NCBI GenBank assembly: GCA_037367405.1
Contig: JAZKJV010010617.1
Coordinates: 967,501-1,031,500 of the forward strand
DNA: 64,000 nucleotides
Source of the DNA: Ottelia alismoides
Taxonomy: Eukaryota; Streptophyta; Magnoliopsida; Alismatales; Hydrocharitaceae
Direction of reading: 5' to 3'
This document shows positions 44,981-55,602 of the stretch, piece by piece (positions within the stretch are counted from its first letter, which is position 1; every line of letters starts with the position of its first letter). Both the position numbers and the translations under genes were made by a program. The notes under the pieces were generated by a model that did not search any database, had not been told where the DNA came from, and saw only the letters and a list, made by a program, of their open reading frames with translations.

Positions 44981-45513
44981 GGGTTAAATGGGGTTGCCCC
45001 TGGGGGGAGCTAACTTGGCTCCTCCCGCCCCATTTCGTCCGGTTTTTTATTTTTTTTTTGAAATTTTCTTCCGTAGAATTTCATCATTATATCCCTATAT
45101 TATGTCATTAAATTTTCGTGCGAAACAGAGACTCCTACAACCTCCATCCAGACAGTCTGCCCCCTAGAGGCAGCTGACATAGCTTCCCCGCCCCATTTTT
45201 GGGCAATTTTGATTTTGAAAAATATTGTCATGTATATTCATCCCTGTATCTCTCCTTTATGCCATTCGAATTTCGTCAGAAACAGAGACTCCTACGGCCT
45301 CCATCCAGACAAGGTTGATTTAAAAAATCCCGCGACCATTAAAAAAATGACTTCTGGATGGAGGCCGTAGGATCTCTGTTTCTGACGAAATTCCAATGAC
45401 ATATAGGAGAGATATAGGGATGAATATACATGGTGATAGTTTTCCAAAAAAATTAAAAAAATGCGAAAAATGAGGAGGGGCAGCCATGTTAAGGGCAACC
45501 CCATTTCTCCCCC

Positions 45514-45515
<2 letters not shown>
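44981..45515. mobile_element. Foldback MITEs 5a (half) and 5b, fused
   Basis: 44981-45158 is only the left half of a MITE 4-type copy. It breaks in the hairpin core at ccatccagacagtc and is joined to 45159-45515, a full foldback. The 5b core is the best palindrome in the cluster: tttcgtcagaaacagagac (about 45269) faces tctctgtttctgacgaaa (about 45373), with cctccatccag against ctggatggagg between. The right end is gcagccatgttaagggcaac. Confidence 0.72.

Positions 45516-45522
<7 letters not shown>

Positions 45523-45555
<33 letters not shown>
45523..45555. repeat. (TA)n microsatellite
   Basis: 33 bp of TA beside MITE 5b, preceded by a short GTGTGTG. The short stretch that follows (45556-45680) has no gene; it contains two 'gctacacc' boxes. 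Confidence 0.92.
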
Positions 45556-45557
<2 letters not shown>

Positions 45558-45680
45558 AAAAGGGAAGCTACACCGGGGGTGCAGACAACTAGCTACACCC
45601 GAGTATTTTTCTCATTGATTTTTGATTTATTCGAAGGAAACTTATGGGGGATTTACTTAGTTTATTGTGTGGAATATTGA

Positions 45681-48600
45681 CGAATCCCCATTCATCACTC
45701 ATTATTCCTTTATTTTAGCTAGAAATCCCAGCAAAATGCCAAATAAAGATCTGTAAAAAATAATAAATTATCAAAATACATACATAATGTAATTATTCAT
45801 AATTAGCATGTTTTTGTGTAAAAAATAAAGGAATAAAGAAATAAAAGAAAAAGTGGGAAATATTTAAAATAAATATTGAGTGACCTAATCCCAAGGGAGG
45901 GCTCGGCATGGGCCTGACCGTAAAAGAAACCAAGTAGAGGGAGATAGGGTCAATCATGGTGTACATAACCCTATGTATATAAATAATTTTATTTTCCTCA
46001 AAATAAAAATAAAAAGATGTTTCTCATATTTTTTATATATTTATAAAAATAAAATAAAAATCAGAAAAATACAAATAAAAAGAAAAATAATAAAATTCCT
46101 TTCCCACCTTGTATTTATACCATGTACATATGTATATAGATCTATTTATTTAACTAATGTAAATAAATCATAACATTAAAATAAAAATACCTTTTTATTC
46201 CAAATTTTATGTTGTAAAAAAATAAAATATAAAATTGGAATAATTGTATATACCTATATATAATAATAATATAATGTAAATACGTTATTTATTTTTTTAA
46301 AAAAATAAAAATCATGAAAAATACCTTGAAAATAAATAAACACTTTTCATTTTAAAAAATTTTCGAAATAAAATCATTTGCTATTTTTAAATGAATTTCT
46401 AAATAATTAATAAAAGAAATTTTCCTATTGGTACATGGGGGATTGTTGACTCCCGGTCAACTCTCCCCCGCGGACCCCTTTCTCGTGAATCGGGTTTCTG
46501 ACCCGATTTCTCTAAATTTTCCCCACCTAATCCGATCTCCATTCTCCTAAACCCCGGGCCCCGATTATCACCAATTGATCCGAGACCCTCGCCCGGGGAT
46601 CTACCTAGGGATCCGTGCACCACCGTGCCCTGCCCGACCCCTTCTTTGCTGGATCTTCACCACTACAAGGTCTCCGCTCCACCACACTTTCACTCGATCT
46701 TTGGCCATCGTCTTCCAGTCCCAGGACCTCCATCCTTCTCCCTATAGTGACAGCTATCGAGTGAGGGTGTCGCAGCGAGGAGTGAAGGGCTGCAGTCACT
46801 GATCCGGCGACCTGCGCCGCCGTGCTCCGCCACTGAGCAAGCGGAGCCTCTGGCCTCGACGAGCCATCGAGGCAAAGACCCCAGGAGCTTCCTGATTTCC
46901 AGCATAGTCGACTACGTCCATCAGGTACCCCCGATACCCCTTAGGTTAGGTTAATTTCCGAAATCCCCAATTTGCGCCTCCGGCCTTCGTCGGCCGATTC
47001 ACTTAGCGTCGACCTCCGATTCGATCATCCGACCTTCGATTCACGTTCACGAGACTCCTCTCCATCTTCTCCGCACCTCCGATCACCTTGGTTCGCCCCG
47101 GAACCGAGGCTCGAGTCTCCTCCGTCGTCGCCTCACCCGAGACCCCCGCTCCGCCTCATTTTGACCATGCCTTCGCCCGCTAACAAGTCGAGGCACTTTG
47201 CCCTCGACCCAGATTTATTGCTGTGCAACTTGCAGATCAAATCAACCTCATCTGGAGGTCGAGCCATTTGAGCACAGTAGCTCCGCGACTTCTTCATCGC
47301 CGGAGCTCTCCGAAGCTCCTCAGCCTCATCAGAGCTACCCACCAGCTGCGGACCAGTGTAGGCTTTCTTCTCCACATCTCAACAGCTCAGGAGGAGCCCT
47401 CCACCACGTGTACTAGGCCGACGAAGTTCGCCGTCGAGCTGTTCTTGGAGGACCTTCAGCCACCGTTCGATCGAGCCTCTCACCCAGTTTAGATCCTTAC
47501 CGTTCATTTGCGAGAGGCCCCAACCGTTGATCCATCTGAGGATCAGATCGGGAGCGTCGATCCAGCGAAGAGGTGTGCACGCTTCTCCACCGTCAGATCT
47601 CTACGTGGCGCGCCTCCAGCCATCAATCGTTAATAATGGGGGTAATTTCACTTAGGCCCCTTCTCTTTTGGCATTTATAGAATAGTCATGTAAATATTTT
47701 AGTGCGTTGTTTTTATTTTGTATAATTTGCATCTGGGACCCTTAGTTATTTTATTTGCATTTTCGTCCCTGCTTGTGTGAGACACGTGCTTCGACACGTG
47801 ATATGTTGGATATTTTGCATGTATGGGCTTGGGTCTTCTGCTATGTTATGAATTGAAATTTTAGTTTCAATATTTGCAGTTATACCCCTGTGCGTAAATT
47901 AATTTGAACATGTGCTGATTGTTTGGGAATTTTACACTTTATACATTAAGTTTTTCGCACGTGTTATAATTTAGCCCTCTGAACTATGTTTTCTTGCAAT
48001 TAGGTCCATATGTGCTGTAGCTCTTTTATTGATTGAATAAAATAACAAATAAACTCCAAATCAAGTGAAATTTGGACACGTGGCTCCTGCCACTGTGTAA
48101 AAATTTCTCTAATTTTTTGGGACATTTTCCTAGTTTTATTACTATTTTTAAAAATTCAAAAACACGTATTTTTGTTACTGTTTGGAAAAGAAAATCAAAG
48201 AAAAAGATAAAAACTTTTCTAAAAATTCTAAAAAAATTAAGGTTTGTTTGTTTTGTTGTCTTCTACCTTCTGTCCAATTTTTGGCTTATTTGGGTTTATA
48301 AAACCCATAACAATTGAAAAACCCTAAAACTCTAATAAAAATCATTAAAAATTCTATAAAATTCAAAAAATGCAAACTCCTTTTCTGTAGCTTAATTTTT
48401 GTATATATTTTTAATAAAAATTGTCTCCATATTTTATAGTCAAATTATATATTTTTAATTGGCCTTTCAAGTCTGGCTGCACATTAACCCACTGTTTTCC
48501 TCTTTCTCCATTTTTAGAAAATCAAATGAAAATTATAAAATTCCATAAAATTACCAAAAACAGATAAAAATATAAAAAACACAAAAACAATTTTATTTCA

Positions 48601-48969
48601 ATTTTTTGAGCATTTTTTAGTGTTGAAATAAATTGTTGAATTCTCTCTTTTATACATTTTCTTACATTTTCTTACATAATTAAAAACACAAAAAAAAATA
48701 AAAATATTTAAAATCCACCAAAAACATTTTCTTCATTTTTTATCATCTTGACTACTTCGTAGGTCGTAAGGCCAACCCGTGCTCCTGAGTCTGACCCTGG
48801 TCGCTATACCAGGTTAATAAAATAACACTATTTGATTTTATTGATTTATCCTTCGATTTGGTGGTTCCTAATTTTTTCTTGATTGACCGATTCTCCGAGA
48901 TCCGGGTCGCAACGACCCTAGATTGATATCTACCTTACCCGGATTTAGGGAGGGATTTTCCGATCATCA
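45681..48969 (+). mobile_element. Athila-type LTR (LTR 1), plus strand
   Basis: It is 3289 bp long. The start cgaatccccattcatcactc corresponds to tgaatcccaattcatcactc in LTR 2, so TG is now CG. The end is ...ccgatcatca, three bases before a primer site. AT-rich arm, GC-rich block (about 46438-47640), AT-rich arm, then 'gaccctggtcgctatacc' and 'gggtcgcaacgaccc' (48903-48917, a perfect palindrome) near the end. The many ORFs in the GC-rich block overlap on both strands and have no family resemblance, so I treat them as non-coding. More mutated than LTR 2. Confidence 0.85.
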
Positions 48970-48972
48970 GAA

Positions 48973-48990
48973 TGGCATCGTTGTCAGGGA
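48973..48990 (+). other. Primer binding site after LTR 1, worn tRNA-Asp type
   Basis: TGGCATCGTTGTCAGGGA differs from the tRNA-Asp complement TGGCGCCGTTGCCGGGGA at four places, all C-to-T or G-to-A. That is the pattern left by deamination of methylated cytosines. Confidence 0.8.
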
Positions 48991-49386
48991 GCACGGCTTA
49001 GTAGTCTTTTTCGATTTTTCGCGATTTTCTTTTCCGCGGTTTTTCTGTAGATATTTGTAGATATATTTTTTGTCTGATTTATTTACATATTTTTTTTGAC
49101 TGACACACTTCTGTTTCTGTTTCTTGCGAGGGCCCGAGAACCGAGGTGGCTTTATCGGAAGCCGAAGCAATCGCGGGATTCGGAGGCGGCTCTCTTCTTT
49201 ACGGAGCCGCAGGAGAGCACGAGGAGGAGAATCGAAGTGCGGGAGCAGTAGAATAGCCGCGAAATAACCATAGTTTAGATTAGATTAGTTTATTTTTATT
49301 TTCTGGAAACCATTAATTTGTAATAATACAAAGACTCAAACTCAGACTGTGGTGACTTATCGGGGTCTGTTTCGCCGAGCACCTAA
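48991..49386 (+). mobile_element. Leader stub between LTR 1 and LTR 2
   Basis: It aligns with 52709-53102, the start of the leader behind LTR 2, including 'gcggttttt', 'gaggcccgag'-like, 'aagccgaagcaa' and the final 'ggggtctgtttcgccgagcacc'. It breaks off there and LTR 2 starts after 'taa'. So it is a leader cut by an LTR, not a complete internal region. Confidence 0.75.
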
Positions 49387-52300
49387 TGAATCCCAATTCA
49401 TCACTCTTTATTCCTTTATTTTAGTTAGAAAGCTTAACCAAATATCATGTAAATGTGTGTAAATGTCATAAATTGCCAAAATACATGCATCTTGTAAATA
49501 TGCATAATTAGCATGTTTTTGAGTGAAAGTAAAGGAATAAAGAAACACAAGAAAAAGAGGGAAATATTTAGAATAAATATTGAGTGACCTAATCCCGAGG
49601 GAGGGCTCAGCATGGGCCTGACCGCAAAAGAACCCAAGTAGAGAGAGATAAGGTCAATCATGTGTGTACACAACCCCATGTGCATAAAAAATATTTTCTT
49701 CAAAATAAAAATTAAAAAGTGTTTCTCAAATTTTGTACATATTTGTAAAAATAAAACTAAAATAAAATATAGAAAAATAAAAAGAAAATAAAAATCTCTT
49801 TCTCCCTTGTATATATACCATGTATAAATGTATATAAGCCTATTTATTTAACCCATGTAAATAAATCATAAAAATAAAAATACCCTATTATTCCAAATTT
49901 TATGTTGTAAATAAATAAAATATAAAATTGGAATAATTGTACAAAAATAAACAATTAAAAATAAAAATACATATATGTATATACCTATATATAATAATAA
50001 TATAATGTAAATACATTATTTATTTTCAAAAAAAATAAATAAAAATCACAAAAAAATTTTGAAAAATAATAAACATTTTTCATGTTTAAACTTTTTCGAT
50101 ATAAAATCATTTACTAATTTTAATTGAATTTCTAAATAATGAATAAATGGCGGCTTGTGATTGGTCCACGGGGACGGTTCACCCCCGGTCAACTGTCCCC
50201 AAAGGACCACACCTTGGCGGATCTGCTTCGCCGACCCGTCTTCGCCTAATTTTCGCGACTCGATCCGACCACCATAAATCAAAACCCCAGGCTCCATTTA
50301 CAGTTGATCCATACAAGACCCTCGCCCGGGGGAGATTTTAGGGATCCGTGCACCAGTGCACCTCACCCGACCACTTCTTTCTGAACCCTTCATCATATAA
50401 AGACCCACCTCCGGCCGCAATTTCAGACCATCTTTGGCTCCGCTCTTTCATCCCAGGACCTCCACTACCCTCCTTAGAGTGACAGCTATCCGAGGGTCGT
50501 GTCTCAGTGAGGAGAAGGCGCCCCCAGCCACTGATCCGGCGAGCTCTTTCGCCGTGCGCCGCCGCGAGGTGCGCCGAGCCTCAGACCCCGACAAATCCTT
50601 GAGGCAAAGACCCCCAGAGCTCCGCCAGCTCATCCACAGTCGACCTCAGCTATCAGGTAGCTTCGACACCTTCAAGATTAACCTAATTTCCATTTACGCC
50701 CAATCGCGCCACCAGCCTTCACCGGCCGATTCCCATCAATCCGATCATCTATCTGTCTATCCGACCATCGATTCACGATCACGAGACTCCTACCCACCTT
50801 CTTCACCCATCCGATCAACCTGTCTCGCCTCGGAGCAGGACCTTGGGTCTCCTCCGCCGTCGCCTCGCCGGAGACCACGCTCCGCCCTCATCTGACCACC
50901 CATTCCACCCCTAACCGGGTCGAGGCACGTTGCCCTCGACCCAAGAGTCCTTCTGTACCATTTTGTAGGTCAACGAGACCCATCTGAGGGTCCATCAGTC
51001 CAAGCACAGGAGCTTGGCTCCTCCTTCGACGCTGCAGCTCCCCGGAGCTTCTCGGCCTCATCGGAGGCGCCCACCAGCTGCCGAAGAGTCTGAACGTCAT
51101 TTTGCCGATCGCAGCAGCCCAAGAGGAGGTCCCACGCGCACGGAGTGAGCCAACGAAGTTCGCCGGAGACGAGTTCTTCCAGGACCTTCAGCGATCGTCC
51201 GATTAGCCCCTTCGTGCCAGATCCGATCATCGTCGTTTATCTGCGGAGCTTCATCCACCATCCGATCCACCTAGGGCTAGATCCGGACCATCAACAAAGG
51301 GGTGCTTGATGCTCTCAGCCGTTGGATCTACACATGACACCCCCTCGTCCATCTGATCATAATAAAGGGGTAATTTGACCTAGGCCCCTGTCGTTTTGTT
51401 ATTTCCATTCAGTCCTGTAATTAGTTTAGTACGTTGATTTTATTTTGGAATAATTGCATATAGGATCTTAGACTTTTTAGTATTTGCAATATAGTCCCTG
51501 TGTATGTGAGCCACGTGCGTCGACACGTGAGGATTTGGGTTATTTGCGCATTGTTCTGTGGTTCCTGTGAGTTACTGTTTACATATTTTTAAATAGGAAT
51601 TACATTTATGCCCCTCTGTGTCTGAATCACGTGTGTTGCGCGTGTCATTTTGGGTTTTTTGCAAGTTTGGCCCCTGGACTTCCTTTATTTGTTATCATTT
51701 AGTCCTGGAAATAAGTTTCTTTGTATTTAGGTCCCTACTTGTTGTGTGCTTTGTTTTTATTGAATAAAATATCAAATTAAATCCAAATTATGTGAAATTT
51801 AGAAACATGGCTCCTGCCCCTATGTAAAAATTTCCCTAAATTTTTGGGACATTTTTTAGGCTTTTTATTATTTTAAAAAAATAAAAAATACGCATTTTTG
51901 TTACTGTTTGAATTGAAAAATCTAAGAAAAATATAAAAACTTCTTTAAAATTTCTAAAAAAATTAGTGATAGTTAATTTTAGTGTTTTTTTAGCTTCTGG
52001 TTATTTTTGAGTTTATTTGGATTTTTAAAAACCTTTAAAATTGCAAAACCCTAAAAATATTATAAAAATACTGAAAAATTCTATAAAAATAAAAAAATAC
52101 AAACTCTTTTTCTGTAGTTTAATTTTTGTCTATATTCTTTATAAACATGCCTCCAGATTTTTATAAATGAATTTTATATTTTTAATTTATCTTTCAAGTC
52201 TGGCTGTACAGTAACCCTTCTTTTTCCTCTTTCTTGATTTTTATAAAATCAAATAAAAATTGAAAAATTCTGAAAAATTCACCAAAAACACTTCAAAACA

Positions 52301-52687
52301 TTAAAAAAACAAAAATAATTTTGTTTATATTTTGTGGGTATTTTTGAGTGCTTTAATAAATTGTTTTATTTGCTTGTTTCCCCATTTTCTTATAAAATCA
52401 AAAAACACAAAATCATTTAAAAATCATAAAAATCCCAAAAACATTTTCTGCCTCATTTTTCGACTTTGACTATTTCGTAGGCCGCAAGGCCATCCCGTGC
52501 TCCTTGAGTTAGACCCTGGTCGCTATATCAGGTTTATAAAAGTAACAAGGACCGCTCTTGATTTTATTGATTTATCTCTGTTTGGTGGTCTTACATTTTC
52601 TGGATTGATGGATTTGCGAGTCACCGAGGTCGCAACGACCTGAGTTATTTATCTCTCTTAGTCTCTCGTGAGATTACTCGATCGTCA
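49387..52687 (+). mobile_element. Athila-type LTR (LTR 2), 5' LTR of the unit at 52691-55602
   Basis: It is 3301 bp long, starts TGAATCCCAATTCATCACTC, ends ...CGATCGTCA, and is followed after three bases by a primer site. It is collinear with LTR 1 and with solo LTR E. GC-rich block at about 50146-51370; ORFs in it are shadows. No polypurine tract precedes it, so it is not the 3' LTR of the stub before it. Confidence 0.87.
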
Positions 52688-52690
52688 GAA

Positions 52691-52708
52691 TGGCACCATT
52701 GCCGGGGA
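52691..52708 (+). other. Primer binding site, tRNA-Asp type
   Basis: TGGCACCATTGCCGGGGA matches 16 of 18 bases of the plant tRNA-Asp 3' complement; both differences are G to A. Athila-type gypsy elements use this primer. Confidence 0.9.
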
Positions 52709-54139
52709 GCACTACTTAGTAGTCCTTTTCGATTTTTCGCGGTTTTCGTTTTCGTGGCTTTTCTGTATATATTAGTATATATTTTTTATCTGAATTGTTT
52801 ATACATTTTTCTGAATGGACACTTCTGTTTCTATTTCTTGCAACAGCCCGAGGACCGAGGCGGCTTTTTCAAAAGCCGAAGCAACTGTGGAAGTCAAAGG
52901 CGGCTTCTTTCTCTACGAAGCCACAAGAGAGCGCGAGGAGGAGGTGCCGAAGTTCGGGAGCTGCGGAATAACCGTGAAATAACCGTAGGATAGCCGTAGA
53001 TTAGAGTAGTTTATTTTCTGCAAAACACCATTTTATTGTAATAATACAGGGACAGACTTGGACACTATGTAGATTTCGGGGTCTGTTTCGCCGAGCACCG
53101 GTGTGCTCGGGGGACCTCACTGAGATTTTCGATGGTTTTTCGAGTTTTGACCGTTTATTTACTGCTCATTTGATTTATGTGGTTTTAGCCCTAGCTTAGG
53201 AGTTTTCTTTGATTGTGACGTAATTAATTAATGCCAAATCCCTAACTATCTGCCTGTTCCTATAGATCGATAATTGGACTTAATTAATTAATTTACAAAG
53301 AAAAAGTCGGATTACTTGAGCTCTAGTCCATGTGCCTTGAGTAGTCACATACATCGCGTGCAGGATCTGTTGTGGCAGACACCGAGTGGCTCCCAAGATA
53401 GGACTCCGGACTTAGGCTCGAGTATCCGGCTACTGTTCTTCACGAGTAGAACTGCTTTGTTTTGGGCCGATTTTCGCGTGCGTCATATAGGTAGTTTATA
53501 TTCAGTCATTAACTTATACGCAAATCACTCTGCTTGTAGACTGCTAAGTGAGGTATGCATTTCTTACTCTGCATGCATCATTGATTCCCGCACATCGGCT
53601 TTTTCATCTTCTCCCCCCATTTTAGACTTAAAATAATCAGAAGATTCCAAAAATTCGTTAGGCGTTGTTTGATCTAAAAAATACCTAAAAATAAAAACTA
53701 TAAAATTGGGACTGCTAAACAAACTTGACCCTAAAAGACACCTCACCTAAAAATTTGTCTTGGGGAGAGAAACCGCCTCATTGTCTGGTTTGATTGCACG
53801 AGAGAGTGACCCGCACACTAGGCTAGAGCCACATCCGAGTCCTGATCAGACTACCAACCTTTTATACGGGACAGTCTGGTTGGCGGATTGGATTCTTACC
53901 AGGTCACGTAACCATTCAGCTATCCTGACATGATCACCTAAATAAAATCGACAAGATAATTGACCGAGCTCCTACGATCTTCAGCTCAGCGTGGAGTAGG
54001 TGATCCGGGGTTTGTTTGCTCATCTTGTTTGTTTCCAGATCTCATCTGCCAAACTCGCCAGATCGAGATGATGGGCAGGAGGTCCCTTAGATAGCCTCTG
54101 GTTGCACCGCTTTTCAGCACTCCAACCCACTCATATAGG
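52709..54139 (+). mobile_element. Long untranslated leader of the Athila-type unit
   Basis: Starts with the segment shared with 48991-49386 and runs on to the gag-like ORF. It includes a perfect small hairpin gccgagcaccggtgtgctcgg minus its ends (about 53091-53111). Short ORFs (52754-52993, 53316-53636) have no resemblance to gag. From about 53140 to 54000 the sequence is of mixed composition without repeats. Confidence 0.6.
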
Positions 54140-54541
54140 TTGGTTCCTGAGAGCCCAGACCCGCTCTCCGAACCCGAGTTCGATTCCTCCTTGTTCCCCC
54201 TTGACCACACTTCTTCTATCCCCGAGTTACTAGTGCCAGATGCGAGACCACAGGCAGATGATATTTCGGCACCTGAGTTTGGGTCTTTTGCCTTTGCAGA
54301 GACCATGGCCAGCAACGAGGATCGCACCGAGGGTCAGAGGCCAGAGACGACCACATACGTACTGGACCATGGTGCGATCAACACCACCATGTTAGCCTCT
54401 CTCGAGACGATGCAGAGACAAATACGAGATCAAGGGGCTTGCATGGTAGAGATGAGGAGAGAGATGGAGAGGCTCATTCCTGGTCCAGGATACTTTTCAG
54501 GCAGCAGATTCGGTTCTCGACCGCAAGATAGATTTTTGTGA
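54140..54541 (+). pseudogene. Truncated gag-like ORF start
   Basis: A 133-codon open frame: acidic, Pro/Ser-rich N-terminal 55 residues, then ETMASNEDRTEGQ and a helical stretch TMLASLETMQRQIRDQ. It stops within 55 bp of the frame that leads into reverse transcriptase. A full Athila-type gag plus protease would need about 2.5-3.5 kb here, so most of gag, the zinc knuckle and the protease are missing. Calling it gag rests on position more than on sequence. Confidence 0.5.
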
Positions 54542-55602
54542 GTATGATACAGATCCCTCAGAGTCAGATACTGATTGGGAAGAGTTCGATGATTTGACAC
54601 CGTGTCTGACTTCCACTGAGCCTACAACTAGAGAAGAGGTTGATTCCGTGCAGAGCAGAGAGAGTCTAGCAGAGCAGCCTTCTCCATATCCAGTTTGTGA
54701 GCGAGAGTTCTCATTCTCCCGTGTAGATTTGGCAGCATACACTCGGATTCTTCAGAAGCCAGATCCGCCAGCACCTACTTGTCCAGAGCTGAAGCCGCTA
54801 CCATCATCGCTGAAGTATAGATTCCTTGCGGGTGAGTATGAGATGTACCAAGTCATTATCTCCGCTAATTTGACTGGAGAGCAAGAATCCCGTCTGATGG
54901 GGGTTCTTGAAAAGAACCGCAAGGCGATAGGATGGAGTGTAGCCGATCTCCAGGTGATCGGTCCGGCTCTGTGCTCCCACCATATCTATCTTGAGTATGA
55001 GGCAAAGCCATCGCATGAGTTCCAGCAGCGGCAGAACCCAAATTTAAGAGATGTTGTCATGAAGGAGATCTCGATATGGTGGAGCACCGATTTTAACTAC
55101 CCCATCTCCGACTCCAAGTGGGTCAGTCCATTGCATGTGGTGCCCAAGAAGACATGCATCACTACAGTTGTCATCGAGTCTGGAGAGGAGATCGCTACCC
55201 GGGTACCCACTTCTTGGCGGGTCTGTATGGATTACAGACGACTGAACCAACCACCAAGAAGTATCATTTCCCCCTGCCCTTTATTGATCAGATTATTGAG
55301 AGGTTGGCAGGGAAGAGCCATTACTGTTTCTTGGATGGGTACTCCGGCTATAATAAGGTGGCCATCGCGCCCGAGGATCAGGACAAGACCACCTTCATCT
55401 GTCCCTTCGGGACATATGCTTTCAGACGCATGCCATTTGGACTGTGCAATGCTCTGGTGACACTCTAAAGATGCGTGATGTCCATCTTTTCGGACATGGT
55501 GGGGAGTTCTTAGAGGTCTTCATGGATGATTTCTCGGTCTACGGGGACAGATTCGATTCTTGTCTTGACTGCCTAGACCAAGTCCTTCAGCGATGCATAG
55601 AG
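54542..55602 (+). pseudogene. Athila-type reverse transcriptase, broken and interrupted
   Basis: Recognisable pieces in order: LKPLPSSLKYRFL and NRKAIGWSVADLQ (about 54790-54955, the segment upstream of RT); WVSPLHVVPKK (about 55120); SWRVCMDYRRLN (about 55215). Then, after a shift of frame near 55250, come HFPLPFIDQIIERLAG, FLDGYSGYNKVAIAPEDQ and YAFRRMPFGLCNA (to about 55450). After a stop and shift near 55465 comes the catalytic motif VFMDDFSVYGD (about 55520-55552), with the active aspartates present. Sequence ends at 55602, where a copia LTR has jumped in. RNase H and integrase, if they exist, lie beyond the window. The order and wording are Athila-like. It would copy the element RNA into DNA, but it is dead here. 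Confidence 0.9.

Noticed and set aside
46399..47492. Many overlapping ORFs of 64-99 codons on both strands
   Set aside because: They lie in the GC-rich block of an LTR, where stop codons are rare. Frames overlap on both strands, none is conserved in the sister block at 50046-51230, and no family is recognised.
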